DNA from: Citromicrobium sp. UBA3494
GTDB taxonomy: Bacteria; Pseudomonadota; Alphaproteobacteria; Sphingomonadales; Sphingomonadaceae
NCBI GenBank assembly: GCA_002377695.1
Contig: DFQH01000002.1
Location: forward strand, 186,001-250,000
DNA: 64,000 nucleotides
Direction: 5' to 3'
Each line of letters begins with the position of its first letter. Position 1 is the first letter of the stretch. This document shows positions 43,731 through 53,564 of the stretch, in pieces. The position numbers were made by a program, and so were the translations under genes. The notes under the pieces were generated by a model. It saw nothing but the letters and a program-made list of their open reading frames with translations. It was not told the DNA's origin and did no database searches.

Positions 43731-44798
43731 TTGACCATCCCCGCAGAACGCCTCGACCAGATCGCCAACCGCTTCGCCGAGATCGAGGCTCGGATGGCCT
43801 CGGGCCAGCTCGAGGGCGAGGAGTTCGTCCAGGCGAGCCGCGACTATGCCGAGCTGGAGCCGGTGGCGAAGCTCGCGACCGAGCTGAAGGCCGCGCGCGA
43901 GGAAGTCGCGGGGCTGGAGGAGATGCTCGCCGACCCCGAGATGCGCGCCATGGCGGAGGAGGAACTCGCCACCCTCAATCAGCGCATTCCCGAACTCGAA
44001 CAGCAGCTCGCCGTCGCTATGCTCCCGCGCGACAGCGCCGATGCCAAGCCCGCCATGCTCGAAATTCGCGCCGGAACCGGCGGCGACGAAGCGGCGCTGT
44101 TCGCGGGCGACCTCTATCGCATGTACGAACGCTTCGCGGGCGAGCAGGGCTGGAAGGTCGAGCCGGTCAGCATGAGCGCGTCCGAAGTCGGCGGCTTCAA
44201 GGAAATCGTCGCCAACGTGACCGGCACCGGCGTGTTCGCCAAGCTCAAGTTCGAAAGCGGGGTGCACCGCGTGCAGCGCGTGCCCGAGACCGAGAGCGGC
44301 GGGCGCATCCATACGAGCGCCGCGACCGTGGCGGTGCTGCCCGAGCCGGACGAGGTCGATGTGCAGGTCGATCCGGGCGACCTGAAGATCGACACCTATC
44401 GCGCGAGCGGTGCAGGCGGCCAGCACGTCAACACGACCGATTCGGCGATCCGCATCACCCATCTGCCGACCGGGCTGGTGGTCACCTGCCAGGACGGGCG
44501 CAGCCAGCACAAGAACCGCGAAAAGGCGATGCAGGTGTTGCGCGCGCGCCTCTACGAACAGCAGCGCGAGGCGAGCGAGGGAGCGGAGGCCGAGGCGCGC
44601 AAGGCGATGGTCGGCTCCGGCGACCGCTCCGAACGCATCCGCACCTACAACTTCCCGCAGGGCCGCGTGACCGATCACCGCATCGGCCTCACCCTGCACA
44701 AGCTGCCCGAGATCATCGCGGGCCCGGGGCTGGGCGAGCTGGTCGACGCGCTTATCGCCGAGGACGAAGCCAAGCGGCTGGCAGCGATGAATGAGTGA
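43731..44798 (+). CDS. prfA: Peptide chain release factor 1
   Basis: The product has 355 residues. RF1 recognises UAA and UAG. The GGQ motif is [16 protein letters not shown], and the stop-codon recognition PET segment is in [16 protein letters not shown]. The start is TTG 43731 (product beginning [14 protein letters not shown], as in homologues); the frame also opens at GTG 43701. Its last eight bases overlap the prmC start (ATGAATGAGTGA), so translation is coupled to the enzyme that methylates this protein. Confidence 0.96.
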   Translation: MTIPAERLDQIANRFAEIEARMASGQLEGEEFVQASRDYAELEPVAKLATELKAAREEVAGLEEMLADPEMRAMAEEELATLNQRIPELEQQLAVAMLPRDSADAKPAMLEIRAGTGGDEAALFAGDLYRMYERFAGEQGWKVEPVSMSASEVGGFKEIVANVTGTGVFAKLKFESGVHRVQRVPETESGGRIHTSAATVAVLPEPDEVDVQVDPGDLKIDTYRASGAGGQHVNTTDSAIRITHLPTGLVVTCQDGRSQHKNREKAMQVLRARLYEQQREASEGAEAEARKAMVGSGDRSERIRTYNFPQGRVTDHRIGLTLHKLPEIIAGPGLGELVDALIAEDEAKRLAAMNE

Positions 44799-45705
44799 GG
44801 GTGGCGTGCCGAGCGTGGCGGACGCCATACGCGAAGCCGCCACTCGCCTCTCGGCCATCAGCGATAGCGCGCGGCTCGATGCCGAGTTGCTGATGGCGCA
44901 TGCGCTGGGGTGCAAGCGCTCGGACATGCTGCTGCGAGGCATGCGCGATCCCGCGCCCCAGGGTTTCGACGCGCTGGTCGCCCGCCGCAGCGCGCACGAA
45001 CCTGTCGCCTACATCACCGGCAGCGCCGAATTCTACGGGTTGGACCTGCAGGTTTCGCCCGCGGTGCTCATCCCGCGGGGGGACAGCGAAACACTGATCG
45101 AGACTGCGAGGGAGCACTTTGGGACCCGCGCAGCGCCGCAGCGCATCCTCGACCTCGGCACCGGGTCGGGCGCATTGCTGTTGGCGGCGTTATCGCTGTG
45201 GCCTGAGGCGGAGGGGATCGGTGTCGACGCTTCGCTTGAAGCCCTCACGGTGGCGATTGCCAACGCCCAGCGGCATGCGAACACTGCGATCGGCGTCGTC
45301 GGGGAGGGGCAGGGCGAACCGCCGCCGTTCCGTGCCGACCGAGGGATGGCGCGTTTCATTCAGCGCGATTGGACCATGAGAGGCTGGCACCGCGATCTCG
45401 GCACGTTCGACCTGATCCTGTGCAACCCGCCCTATGTGGAGGAGGCCGCCGCGCTCGACCCGCAGGTGCGCGATCACGAGCCCGCATCGGCGCTGTTCGC
45501 AGGGGCCGAAGGCCTCGACGACTACCGGATTCTGCTTCCGCAAATTCGCCCCTTGTTAACAAATACCGGCATCGCCATCTTCGAAATTGGCGCAGCGCAG
45601 CAAGGCGCCGTTGGCGAGATTGCACGAAATCAGGGATTTAGCCCGCGCTTTTGCAAGGATCTTGCAAAAAGGCCACGCGCCATGATTGTTTCGCAAAGCC
45701 TTTGA
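44791..45705 (+). CDS. prmC: Release factor glutamine methyltransferase
   Basis: The product has 304 residues. It methylates the Gln of the GGQ motif of release factors. The SAM-binding motif is [15 protein letters not shown], and the catalytic NPPY motif is [12 protein letters not shown]. The N-terminal four-helix domain is present. Compared with most PrmC proteins there is a longer insert between the SAM-binding strand and NPPY ([19 protein letters not shown]). It overlaps prfA by eight bases, a near-universal arrangement. Confidence 0.95.
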   Translation: MSEGGVPSVADAIREAATRLSAISDSARLDAELLMAHALGCKRSDMLLRGMRDPAPQGFDALVARRSAHEPVAYITGSAEFYGLDLQVSPAVLIPRGDSETLIETAREHFGTRAAPQRILDLGTGSGALLLAALSLWPEAEGIGVDASLEALTVAIANAQRHANTAIGVVGEGQGEPPPFRADRGMARFIQRDWTMRGWHRDLGTFDLILCNPPYVEEAAALDPQVRDHEPASALFAGAEGLDDYRILLPQIRPLLTNTGIAIFEIGAAQQGAVGEIARNQGFSPRFCKDLAKRPRAMIVSQSL

Positions 45706-45936
45706 CAAGGGGTTGGCAAAGCCACGGGCAGGCGGTAAGCCTCGTCAAGACCCGGCAAGAATTGGACATTCTCGCAAGGGTCGCGATCCGACATCTGCGA
45801 GAAGACCGGGCCTTCGAAGGGCCTGCGATCGGCAAGAGTTCGAAGATCATGCTTAGGGACAGGTGGGCCGCGCGGAACACACGGCATTGCTGCAGCGCCG
45901 CGATTTGTGAGCCCGACCTAGAGGGAAGATTATTCC

Positions 45937-46683
45937 TTGAACAACAACAACCGTAACAACAACCGCCGGCGCGGCCGCGGCAATCGCAACCAGGGTGGGG
46001 GCGGCAACAGCTCCAACCGCATCGACAGCCGCGCGCGGGGCAATGCGCCCCAGTTGCTCGACAAGTACAAGAAGCTGGCGCAGGACGCGCAGCACAATGG
46101 CGACCGCGTGCAGGCGGAATACTACCTGCAGTTCGCGGACCACTATTTCCGCGTCATCGCCGACAACAAGGCCCGGCAGGACGAACAGCGCGGCAAGCGC
46201 GACAACAACGAACGCAGCCAGGCGAACGACGATTCCTCCGATGACGACGAGGACCGCGGCAACGATAATCGCAATGACGGGCGCAACGACGGCCGTAGCG
46301 ACGATCGCCGCAAGCCGAAGAAGTCGAACCGCAACGAAAAGCAGCGCGGCAAGGCCCGCGGCAATTCCGACAGCGAGGATTCTTCGGACGACAGCGACGA
46401 CGAAGAGGTCTTCGAAAGCGAAGAGAACCCCTTCGTGCGCAAGCGCAAGGCACCGGCGAAGCGGGCCAGCGCGCGCAAGCGCGACGATGGCAACCGCGAT
46501 GACGACGATGGCGACGACGACGAAATCGACGCCGCCGTCCTGCCGCCGGCCATCGCTGCGGCCACCGCGTCCGACGAGGACAGCAAGCCGGCCAAGCCGC
46601 GTCGCCGGACGCGCAAGGCGGCCGAAGAGAACTCGGACGACGGCGACGATGCAGGCGACGGGGCACTGAGCGCGGTCGGCTGA
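45937..46683 (+). CDS. DUF4167 protein
   Basis: The product has 248 residues. The N-terminal 85 residues are the DUF4167 domain (QLLDKYKKLAQDAQHNGDRV, EYYLQFADHYFRVIADN) preceded by an Asn/Arg/Gly-rich start (MNNNNRNNNRRRGRGNRNQ). The rest is low-complexity, alternating acidic and basic runs, probably disordered and nucleic-acid or ribosome associated, but no function is proven. Start is TTG 45937, 11 bases after GAGGGAAG. Presence just after prfA-prmC is standard in alphaproteobacteria. Confidence 0.88.
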   Translation: MNNNNRNNNRRRGRGNRNQGGGGNSSNRIDSRARGNAPQLLDKYKKLAQDAQHNGDRVQAEYYLQFADHYFRVIADNKARQDEQRGKRDNNERSQANDDSSDDDEDRGNDNRNDGRNDGRSDDRRKPKKSNRNEKQRGKARGNSDSEDSSDDSDDEEVFESEENPFVRKRKAPAKRASARKRDDGNRDDDDGDDDEIDAAVLPPAIAAATASDEDSKPAKPRRRTRKAAEENSDDGDDAGDGALSAVG

Positions 46684-46751
46684 TCGCGCGCTGGTACCGG
46701 GATGACCGGCATTCGGCCCAAACGCTGCCCGATCATCGGCGGGGGCGCCCG

Positions 46752-48311
46752 GTGCTAGGCCGCGCGCTCCAGCATCCGCGTATCGTCCTGTTGCTGCTGG
46801 GCGCGCTCGCCGCGCTCGGCTTTCCTCCTGTCCACCTGTGGCCGATCGCACTGATCGCACTGGGCGCGGGCGCTGTGCTGATCCGTTTCAGCGGATCGGT
46901 GCGCAGCGCCTTCTTTCGCGGCTGGCTGTTCGGCCTCGCGCATTTCACGGTCACCAATCTCTGGATAGCGACCGCCTTCACCCATCAGGACCGCATGCCG
47001 GCGGTGCTCGGATGGGTGTCGGTCCCGCTGCTTTCGACCTATCTGGCGCTGTACCCGGCGCTGGCCTTCGCCGTCGCCTACCGTCTTGCGCGCGGAAAGA
47101 GCACGCTGGTCTATGCGCTTGCGCTGGGCGGGGCGTGGATCATCGCCGAGTGGCTGCGCGCAACGCTGTTCACCGGCTATGCCTGGGGACCGTTCAGCCT
47201 TGCCTTGCTGGGACCGTTCGATCGCCCCGGGCTTGCCGCACTGCTTCCGCTGACCGGAACCTACGCGCTCTCCGGTCTCGCCGTGGTGCTGGCCCTCGCG
47301 CTGACCGATCAGGCGCTCCAGAGGCAATGGCTGCGGGTGGGGCTTGCCTCGCTGCTGCTGATTGCGGCGATGTACTGGCCTGCTGGACAGGGCGAGGAAG
47401 GCTCGCTTCCCTACACGCTGGTCCAGCCCGATCTGGACCAGGATGCGCTCAACGATCCGCGCCAGTACGAGCCCGGGTTCCTGACCCTGGCCGCGCTTAC
47501 CGTGCGGCCCGAGGAGCAGGAAGGCTCCAGACTGGTGCTGTGGCCCGAAGGCGTGCTGCCCGACTATCTGCGCCAAGGCTATCCCGAGCGGTACTATGCG
47601 GCGACCACCGCCGGGCGCGATCCGCAATTCGCCAGGCAGCGGATCGCGCGCGTCATCGGCGAGGGCAGCCTGCTGCTGACGGGAACGATGGACCTGGAGA
47701 TCGAGGGCGACAGCGCCGTCGCTGCCTATAATGTCGTCACCGTGGTCGACGACGAGGGCGAGATCGTGGGTGGGTACCGCAAGGCGCATCTGGTGCCCTA
47801 TGGGGAATACCTGCCGTTCCGCGATCTTCTGGAGCCGATCGGGCTCTCGCGGCTGGTCGCGGGGTCGATCGATTTCGTGCCGGGCCCCGGGCCGCAGACG
47901 CTCGATCTGGGTGACTACGGCCGCGCCGGCATCCAGATCTGTTACGAGATCATCTTCTCGGGCCAGGTTGCCGATGGCGCAAATCGCCCGGATTATATCG
48001 TCAACCCCTCGATCGACGGCTGGTTCGGGCCGACCGGCCCGCCGCAGCACATGGCGCAGGCGCGGATGCGCGCGATAGAGGAAGGCCTGCCGATCCTGCG
48101 TTCGACCACCACCGGAATCAGCGGCGTGATCGACCCGCGCGGTGTCGTGCGCGAGCATATCGGCATGGGCAAACGCGCGCGGATAGAAGGCAACGTGCCG
48201 CCAGCCGCTGCACCCACGCTGTTCTCCATTCTGGGCAACTGGCTGGCACTCGTCTGGGCCCTGGCGCTGCTCGGCGGCTCTCTGGTTGTAAAGCGGCGGA
48301 GGGCGGTTTAG
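46752..48311 (+). CDS. lnt: Apolipoprotein N-acyltransferase
   Basis: The product has 519 residues. Lnt adds the third acyl chain to outer-membrane lipoproteins. About seven helices are followed by a carbon-nitrogen hydrolase domain with the catalytic triad visible: Glu in VLWPEGVLPDYL, Lys in GGYRKAHLVPYGEYLPF and Cys in GIQICYEIIFSG. Start is GTG 46752. It ends 48 bases before metK; the operator-like palindrome of metK lies in this gap, so metK is probably separately controlled. Confidence 0.94.
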   Translation: MLGRALQHPRIVLLLLGALAALGFPPVHLWPIALIALGAGAVLIRFSGSVRSAFFRGWLFGLAHFTVTNLWIATAFTHQDRMPAVLGWVSVPLLSTYLALYPALAFAVAYRLARGKSTLVYALALGGAWIIAEWLRATLFTGYAWGPFSLALLGPFDRPGLAALLPLTGTYALSGLAVVLALALTDQALQRQWLRVGLASLLLIAAMYWPAGQGEEGSLPYTLVQPDLDQDALNDPRQYEPGFLTLAALTVRPEEQEGSRLVLWPEGVLPDYLRQGYPERYYAATTAGRDPQFARQRIARVIGEGSLLLTGTMDLEIEGDSAVAAYNVVTVVDDEGEIVGGYRKAHLVPYGEYLPFRDLLEPIGLSRLVAGSIDFVPGPGPQTLDLGDYGRAGIQICYEIIFSGQVADGANRPDYIVNPSIDGWFGPTGPPQHMAQARMRAIEEGLPILRSTTTGISGVIDPRGVVREHIGMGKRARIEGNVPPAAAPTLFSILGNWLALVWALALLGGSLVVKRRRAV

Positions 48312-48324
48312 GGCCCGCATGCAG

Positions 48325-48344
48325 ACATAAAGAACTCTTTATAT
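48325..48344. promoter_or_regulatory. Palindrome in the metK leader, candidate SAH/SAM-responsive operator
   Basis: ATAAAGA-AC-TCTTTAT (48327-48342) is an exact inverted repeat ending 17 bases before the metK ATG, in an otherwise GC-rich gap. The SahR regulon of alphaproteobacteria uses palindromes of this general form near metK, ahcY and met genes, as far as I recall. An equally AT-rich RNA hairpin would also form. The assignment to SahR is inference. Confidence 0.5.
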
Positions 48345-48359
48345 CGAGGTAACAGCCCC

Positions 48360-49580
48360 ATGCGCAGCAGCTATATCTTCACGTCCGAGAGCGTTTCCGA
48401 AGGCCATCCCGACAAGGTTTCCGACCAGATTTCGGATGCCATCGTCGATCTGATGCTCAGCAAGGATCCCGAGGCGCGGATCGCCTGCGAAACGATGACG
48501 ACGACCCAGCGCGTGGTCCTCGCGGGCGAAATTCGCTGCGCGCCGATGTATGACAACGGCGAATGGAAGCCGGGCGCTGCGGAAGAGATCGAAAAGGCCG
48601 TGCGCGATACGGTGAAGGAAATCGGGTACGAGCAGGACGGCTTCCACTGGGAAACCCTGACCTTCGAAAACCACCTGCACGGCCAGTCCAGCGAGATCGC
48701 ACAGGGCGTGGACGCGGGCACCGAAGGTTCGAACAAGGATGAAGGCGCGGGCGACCAGGGCATCATGTTCGGCTATGCCTGCAACGAGACGCCCGACCTG
48801 ATGCCGGCGACGCTCGATTACAGCCACAAGATTCTCCAGAAACTGGCGGACGACCGCAAGTCCGGCGTGGCGCCGTTCCTCGAACCCGACGCCAAGAGCC
48901 AGGTCACGCTGCGCTACGAAAACGGCAAGCCGACCAAGGCTGTCGCCATCGTCGTCTCGACCCAGCACGCGCCCGGCTACCATGAAGGCGAAAAGGAAGC
49001 CGAACTGAAGGCCTATGTGAAGAAGGCCGTGGGCGAGGTGATGCCTGCCGGGCTGATCGACGACGACACCGTGTGGCACATCAACCCGACCGGCGCGTTC
49101 GAGATCGGCGGGCCCGATGGCGACGCGGGCCTTACGGGCCGCAAGATCATCGTCGATACCTATGGCGGCGCGGCGCCCCATGGCGGCGGTGCCTTCAGCG
49201 GGAAGGACCCGACCAAGGTCGACCGTTCGGCTGCCTACATCACCCGCTATCTGGCGAAGAACGTGGTCGCGGCGGGGCTTGCCACGCATTGCACCATCCA
49301 GCTTTCCTACGCGATCGGGGTCAGCGAGCCCCTGTCGGTCTATGTCGACCTGCACGGCACCGGCACCGTTTCCGAAGAGGCGCTGGAAGACGCGATCCGC
49401 GGCATGAGCAAGCTGGGCGGCCTGACGCCGCGCGGCATCCGCACGCATCTTGGCCTCAACAAGCCGATCTACCGCCAGTCCGCCGCATACGGCCACTTCG
49501 GGCGCAATGCCGAAGGCGACGCGTTCCCCTGGGAGCGGACCGATCTGGTCGACGACCTGAAGGCTGCCGTCGGCAAGTAA
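48360..49580 (+). CDS. metK: S-adenosylmethionine synthetase
   Basis: The product has 406 residues. It makes SAM from methionine and ATP. Signatures include [19 protein letters not shown], the [16 protein letters not shown] loop and [19 protein letters not shown]. All match the MetK family with the usual insertions of alphaproteobacterial enzymes. It begins at ATG 48360 after CGAGGTAA, and the DUF418 gene follows 18 bases later, which suggests a shared transcript. Confidence 0.97.
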   Translation: MRSSYIFTSESVSEGHPDKVSDQISDAIVDLMLSKDPEARIACETMTTTQRVVLAGEIRCAPMYDNGEWKPGAAEEIEKAVRDTVKEIGYEQDGFHWETLTFENHLHGQSSEIAQGVDAGTEGSNKDEGAGDQGIMFGYACNETPDLMPATLDYSHKILQKLADDRKSGVAPFLEPDAKSQVTLRYENGKPTKAVAIVVSTQHAPGYHEGEKEAELKAYVKKAVGEVMPAGLIDDDTVWHINPTGAFEIGGPDGDAGLTGRKIIVDTYGGAAPHGGGAFSGKDPTKVDRSAAYITRYLAKNVVAAGLATHCTIQLSYAIGVSEPLSVYVDLHGTGTVSEEALEDAIRGMSKLGGLTPRGIRTHLGLNKPIYRQSAAYGHFGRNAEGDAFPWERTDLVDDLKAAVGK

Positions 49581-49598
49581 GCCGTCAGGCCGCAGGAC

Positions 49599-50864
49599 AT
49601 GAACGGGCCCGGCACTCCGCTGACAGCCCCCGGAAGAGCGGGGGGAGCGGGGGCGCCGGGCCCTTCTGCGTCCGGCGATCGCGTGGTCGCCCTCGATGCG
49701 CTGCGCGGCATTGCCGTCGCGGGCATCGCGCTGATGAACGTCTATATCTTCGCGTTGCCGCCAGCCGCCTACTTCAACCCGGCGGTGGCGGGGAGCGACG
49801 GGCCCCTCGACTGGATGGTCTGGGCCCTCAGCTTCGTGTTCGTGGAGGACAAGTTCCGCAGCCTGTTCGCCATGCTGTTCGGCGCGGGCGTTGCGATCCT
49901 GATGGAGCGCGCGCGGGCGCGCGGGGCGGCCCATCCCGTGCGCGAGCACGTTGCGCGCATGGTCGTGCTGTTCGCCATCGGCGCAGCTCACGCTATCCTG
50001 CTGGCCAATAACGACGTTCTGCGCCTCTACGCGATGGCGGGCCTCGTCCTGCCTGTGTTCCTGGCGCTCAACGGCCGTTGGCTATTCATCGCCGGGGCCA
50101 TGTTGATGGCGATGCACGTGGTGGGCGGGTCGCTGCTCGCCTTCCTGTGGCTGACCGCCGAGCCGGGCAGCACGCTGGCGCTCCTGCCCGCACAGACCTT
50201 CGGTGCGGACCCGCTGGCGCTCGATTACGCGCGCATCATCGGAACGGAAGACTTCGCCGCGCGCGTGGTCAGGCGCACCATGGGTTTCTTCGCTGCCTTG
50301 CAGACACAGGTGCCGGGCATCCCGTCCACGCTGGCGATGATGCTGGTCGGCGCGGGACTGTGGCGGGCCGGCCTGCTGCGCGGCGCGTGGAGGCGCTCCC
50401 GCTGCTTCGCGCTCGCGGGGCGCATGGCTCTGGTCGCGCTGCCGCCGCTGGTCGCAATGATGGTATTGGACGTGCAGGCCGGTTTTGCGGGCGCGATGGT
50501 CGGCCCGGTTGCGCTGTTCTGGTCGCTGCCCTTCGATCTGCTGCTGGCGGTCGGCTACGCAGCGCTAGTCATGGGACTGTTTGCGGGGCGCGAGGGCGCC
50601 CTGCGCGGCCGCCTCGCCGCTGCGGGGCGCCTTTCGCTGACCAATTATCTGCTCTCCAGTCTCACCTTCGCGCTGATCTTCTACGGCTGGGGCCTCGGGT
50701 GGTTCGGCATGCTGACCCGCTGGCAAGCCTTCGCAGTGGCCTTAGTGCCAGTCACGCTCATGTTGATCTGGTCGCCCCTCTGGCTGGCCCGCTTTCGGCA
50801 GGGGCCGTTCGAGTGGCTGTGGCGGAGCGTGGCGCGTGGGCGGTTCGGCCCGATCCTGCGCTAG
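49599..50864 (+). CDS. DUF418 integral membrane protein
   Basis: The product has 421 residues. It has about eight to ten transmembrane helices with the DUF418 pattern: an N-terminal VVALDALRGIAVAGIALMNV, then FVFVEDKFRSLFAMLFGAGV, and C-terminal LTNYLLSSLTFALIFYG. This is the acyltransferase-3-like YeiB group, of unknown function. The first 25 residues are Gly/Ala/Pro-rich and low in conservation. Its end overlaps by four bases with the convergent CaiB-type gene. Confidence 0.85.
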   Translation: MNGPGTPLTAPGRAGGAGAPGPSASGDRVVALDALRGIAVAGIALMNVYIFALPPAAYFNPAVAGSDGPLDWMVWALSFVFVEDKFRSLFAMLFGAGVAILMERARARGAAHPVREHVARMVVLFAIGAAHAILLANNDVLRLYAMAGLVLPVFLALNGRWLFIAGAMLMAMHVVGGSLLAFLWLTAEPGSTLALLPAQTFGADPLALDYARIIGTEDFAARVVRRTMGFFAALQTQVPGIPSTLAMMLVGAGLWRAGLLRGAWRRSRCFALAGRMALVALPPLVAMMVLDVQAGFAGAMVGPVALFWSLPFDLLLAVGYAALVMGLFAGREGALRGRLAAAGRLSLTNYLLSSLTFALIFYGWGLGWFGMLTRWQAFAVALVPVTLMLIWSPLWLARFRQGPFEWLWRSVARGRFGPILR

Positions 50865-52003
50865 TCGTCCTGCCCGAGCCTGGGCGAAGGCTCACCCAGC
50901 GCAAGTTCGGCGCCGGAGAAACTGAACGGACTGCGCAGGCCGGTGAGGCCCTCGGCCATGGGAAAGGTCATGCCGCGCGCCTGCACCTGCGGGTCCTCGA
51001 ACACTTCGGACACCTCGTAGATCGGCCCCGCAGGCACGCCGGCCTTGCGACACGCCGCAAGCAGCGCCTCGCGCTCCCATTGCGCAGTTTCGGCGGCGAT
51101 AATGCCGTCGATCTGTGCCCGGTTGGCGATCCGCGCTTCGTTGGTGGCGAAACGTTCGTCACCCAGCAGGTCGTGGCGTTCGAATACTTCGAGCAGCTTG
51201 CGGAACAGCCGGTCGTTCGCTGGCGCGAGCACCACGGGACCGTCCTTCGTCGGGAAGACGCCGTAAGCGCTGACCTGCGCGTGCATATTGCCCATGCGCG
51301 GCGGATTTTCGCCGGTGGTGAAGAAGCTCTGCGCCTGATGCGCCAGCAGAGCGACCGAGCAATCGTAGAGCGCCATGTCGATATGCTGGCCCTTGCCCGT
51401 CCGCTGCCGCATCGCGAGCGCGGCCTGGATCGCGATGGTCGAATAGAGGCCGCAGAACAGGTCCGAAACGGACATGCCATGCTTCATCGGCTCACCGTCG
51501 GGCTCCCCGGTCAGCGCCATGAAGCCGCTCATCGCCTGGATGACGAAGTCGTACCCCGGTTCATTGCGGCGCGGCCCGTCCTGGCCGAAGCCGGTGATCG
51601 AGCAGTAGACGAGAGCCGGGTTGGCGTGCGCCAGAGTAGGGTAATCGAGCCCGAACTTGGTCAGCTTGCCCGGCAGGAAATTCTCGATCACGACGTCGGC
51701 CTGACCGGCCAGATCGGCCACCATGGCCAGGTCATCGACGTTCCGGAAATCCGCCGTGATCCCACGCTTGCCGCGATTGCAGCCATGGTAATAGGCGGCT
51801 TCCTTCGCCCCGTTCGAACGCTCCACGAAAGGCGGCCCCCACAGCCGGGTGCCGTCCCCCTCGGGGGCCTCCACCTTGATGACATCCGCGCCGAGGTCGG
51901 CCAGCGTCTGCCCGGCAAAGGGTCCGGCAAGGATGCGCGCGAGTTCGAGGACCTTCAGCCCCGCGAGCGGGGCGTCAGGGTTGCGGGGTTTGTCGAGCCA
52001 CAT
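50861..52003 (-). CDS. CaiB/BaiF family CoA transferase
   Basis: The product has 380 residues, type III CoA transferase. Key segments are LAGLKVLELARILAGPFAGQTLADLGADVIKVE at the N-terminus, VVIENFLPGKLTKFGLDY, and GYDFVIQAMSGFMALTGEPDGEP carrying the catalytic-Asp region, plus the C-terminal RMGNMHAQVSAYGVFPTKDG. It transfers CoA between carboxylic acids without an intermediate salvage pathway being visible. It is 10 bases downstream of scoB on the same strand, so it belongs to the CoA-transferase operon. Confidence 0.9.
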   Translation of the reverse strand: MWLDKPRNPDAPLAGLKVLELARILAGPFAGQTLADLGADVIKVEAPEGDGTRLWGPPFVERSNGAKEAAYYHGCNRGKRGITADFRNVDDLAMVADLAGQADVVIENFLPGKLTKFGLDYPTLAHANPALVYCSITGFGQDGPRRNEPGYDFVIQAMSGFMALTGEPDGEPMKHGMSVSDLFCGLYSTIAIQAALAMRQRTGKGQHIDMALYDCSVALLAHQAQSFFTTGENPPRMGNMHAQVSAYGVFPTKDGPVVLAPANDRLFRKLLEVFERHDLLGDERFATNEARIANRAQIDGIIAAETAQWEREALLAACRKAGVPAGPIYEVSEVFEDPQVQARGMTFPMAEGLTGLRSPFSFSGAELALGEPSPRLGQDD

Positions 52004-52013
52004 TGCGAGCGCT

Positions 52014-52679
52014 TCAGGCCTTCTCGAGCGCCACTTCGTATTTGGCCGTCGTGCTGTTCGCGATGTCTTCCTCGGTCACGCCGGGCGCCAGTTCGATCAG
52101 CTGGAAGGCACTGTCATGGTCGGGCCGCCGGAACACCCCGAGGTTGGTGATGATCATGTCGACCACGTTCGTGCCGGTCAGCGGAAGCGAGCATTCGGGG
52201 ATGAACTTGGGGTCCCCGTGCTTGCTGGTGTGGTCCATCACCACGATGATCTTCTTCACGCCCGCGACCAGATCCATCGCGCCGCCCATGCCCTTGATCA
52301 TCTTGCCGGGTATCATCCAGTTGGCGATATCGCCGTTCTGCGCCACTTCCATCGCGCCCAGCACGGTCAGGTCGATATGCCCGCCGCGGATCATGGAGAA
52401 GCTGGTCGCGCTGTCGAAATAGGCGGAATGGTCCAGCTCGCTGATGGTCTGCTTGCCCGCATTGATGAGGTCCGCGTCTTCCTCGCCTTCCAGCGGGAAG
52501 GGGCCGATGCCCAGCATGCCGTTCTCGCTCTGCAGCGTCACATGCATGCCTTCGGGGATGTGGTTGGCGACCAGCGTCGGGATGCCGATGCCGAGATTGA
52601 CGTAGTAGCCATCTTCCAGTTCGCGCGCCGCACGGGCCGCCATCTGGTCGCGGCTCCAGCCTTTGGGTTCGTCAGTCAT
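52014..52679 (-). CDS. scoB: 3-oxoacid CoA-transferase subunit B
   Basis: The product has 221 residues. Together with ScoA it moves CoA between succinyl-CoA and acetoacetate or similar 3-oxoacids. The active-site Glu is in LQSENGMLGIGP, and GGAMDLVAG lies in the region typical of the family. ATG 52679 starts inside the end of the preceding lipoprotein gene (8-base overlap). The separation from scoA by another gene is unusual. Confidence 0.94.
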   Translation of the reverse strand: MTDEPKGWSRDQMAARAARELEDGYYVNLGIGIPTLVANHIPEGMHVTLQSENGMLGIGPFPLEGEEDADLINAGKQTISELDHSAYFDSATSFSMIRGGHIDLTVLGAMEVAQNGDIANWMIPGKMIKGMGGAMDLVAGVKKIIVVMDHTSKHGDPKFIPECSLPLTGTNVVDMIITNLGVFRRPDHDSAFQLIELAPGVTEEDIANSTTAKYEVALEKA

Positions 52680-53550
52680 CTTGTGAGCCTTGTTCGGATT
52701 GTGAGAGGGAGGTGAGCGGCGCTGGCGCAAGAAACCACGCCTCGCCGATCAGTGGGTCGAGTGCGAAGGCTGCGTCGGGATCCTTCAGGAACGCGAACAG
52801 CTCGTCGAAATCGCGCTTCTGGTCGCCCAGGATCGCGACGATGCAGAAATCGCCCGCCGCATCGGCGCGGCGCGTGGCCTTGGTTTCGTCTTCGTAGCGG
52901 ACCAGGTAGAGTTCGTCCGCCCCGCTCGGGTCGAGCCCGCTCCGCAGCAGCGCACGCCGAACGGCACCCGCCCGCACGGCCGTATGGCGCGAAAGCCACA
53001 GAACCGCGACTTCCTGCGCGCGCAGGGTCGCCAGGACGCGTGCAAGCTGCCGGGACGCGGCGACATCCTCTGCCAGGGGGGCCTCGCCGTCTGCCGGATC
53101 GAGATCGACCAGCACTGCGGTCTGCGCGAAGGCACATTCGGCGCGGTCGGGCTTGAGCGTGCCAGGATCGGCAAGAATCGCGGACTTGCGCTTCTCCTGC
53201 GAGAATGGATCGCGCTGGGCGATGGTAGTGACCTTGGCGAAAAGCTGCGAATAGGCCGGATCGTCCTGCGTGCCGACACCCGAAGGGGCAGGGACTTCGG
53301 TATAGGGAACGACACCCACGACCTCGGCGGAGGATAGCAGTGCGACCTGCGCGTCGGCCGCATTGGCGGCCTGCGATTCCTCTGCCGCCGCGTCTGCGCG
53401 GCCAGCCGCGGGCGGCTTTGCCCCGTCGTGCGGCGGCCGGTCGATCCCCCGGCCCATCATCGCTCCGGCAGCGACCGGTACGGCCAGCGCGACGCAGCCC
53501 GAAAGGCCGGGCAGCGCGAGCAGCAGCAGCAGGGCGAGGGCGCGATTCAT
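52672..53550 (-). CDS. HAD-like lipoprotein of unknown function, inside the CoA-transferase operon
   Basis: The product has 292 residues. A lipobox LSGC (Cys19) follows MNRALALLLLLALPG, so it is probably a lipoprotein. After a disordered Ala/Pro-rich linker, residues 120-275 resemble a HAD phosphatase of the class B/C acid-phosphatase type: motif I VLVDLDPAD (Asp149, Asp151), motif II WLSRHT (Ser187), a Lys in DETKATRR (Lys224) and motif III LGDQKRDFDELF (Asp243, Asp247). The order is right, but motif I reads DLDPAD rather than DxDxT. It sits 14 bases after scoA and overlaps scoB, an unexpected place for a periplasmic protein. Confidence 0.6.
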   Translation of the reverse strand: MNRALALLLLLALPGLSGCVALAVPVAAGAMMGRGIDRPPHDGAKPPAAGRADAAAEESQAANAADAQVALLSSAEVVGVVPYTEVPAPSGVGTQDDPAYSQLFAKVTTIAQRDPFSQEKRKSAILADPGTLKPDRAECAFAQTAVLVDLDPADGEAPLAEDVAASRQLARVLATLRAQEVAVLWLSRHTAVRAGAVRRALLRSGLDPSGADELYLVRYEDETKATRRADAAGDFCIVAILGDQKRDFDELFAFLKDPDAAFALDPLIGEAWFLAPAPLTSLSQSEQGSQDD

Positions 53551-53564
53551 GCCGGATCGGGCGG

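Noticed and set aside
48312..48359. SAM or SAM/SAH riboswitch before metK
   Set aside because: The whole gap is 48 bases, the conserved riboswitch cores I know are absent, and the palindrome is better explained as an operator.
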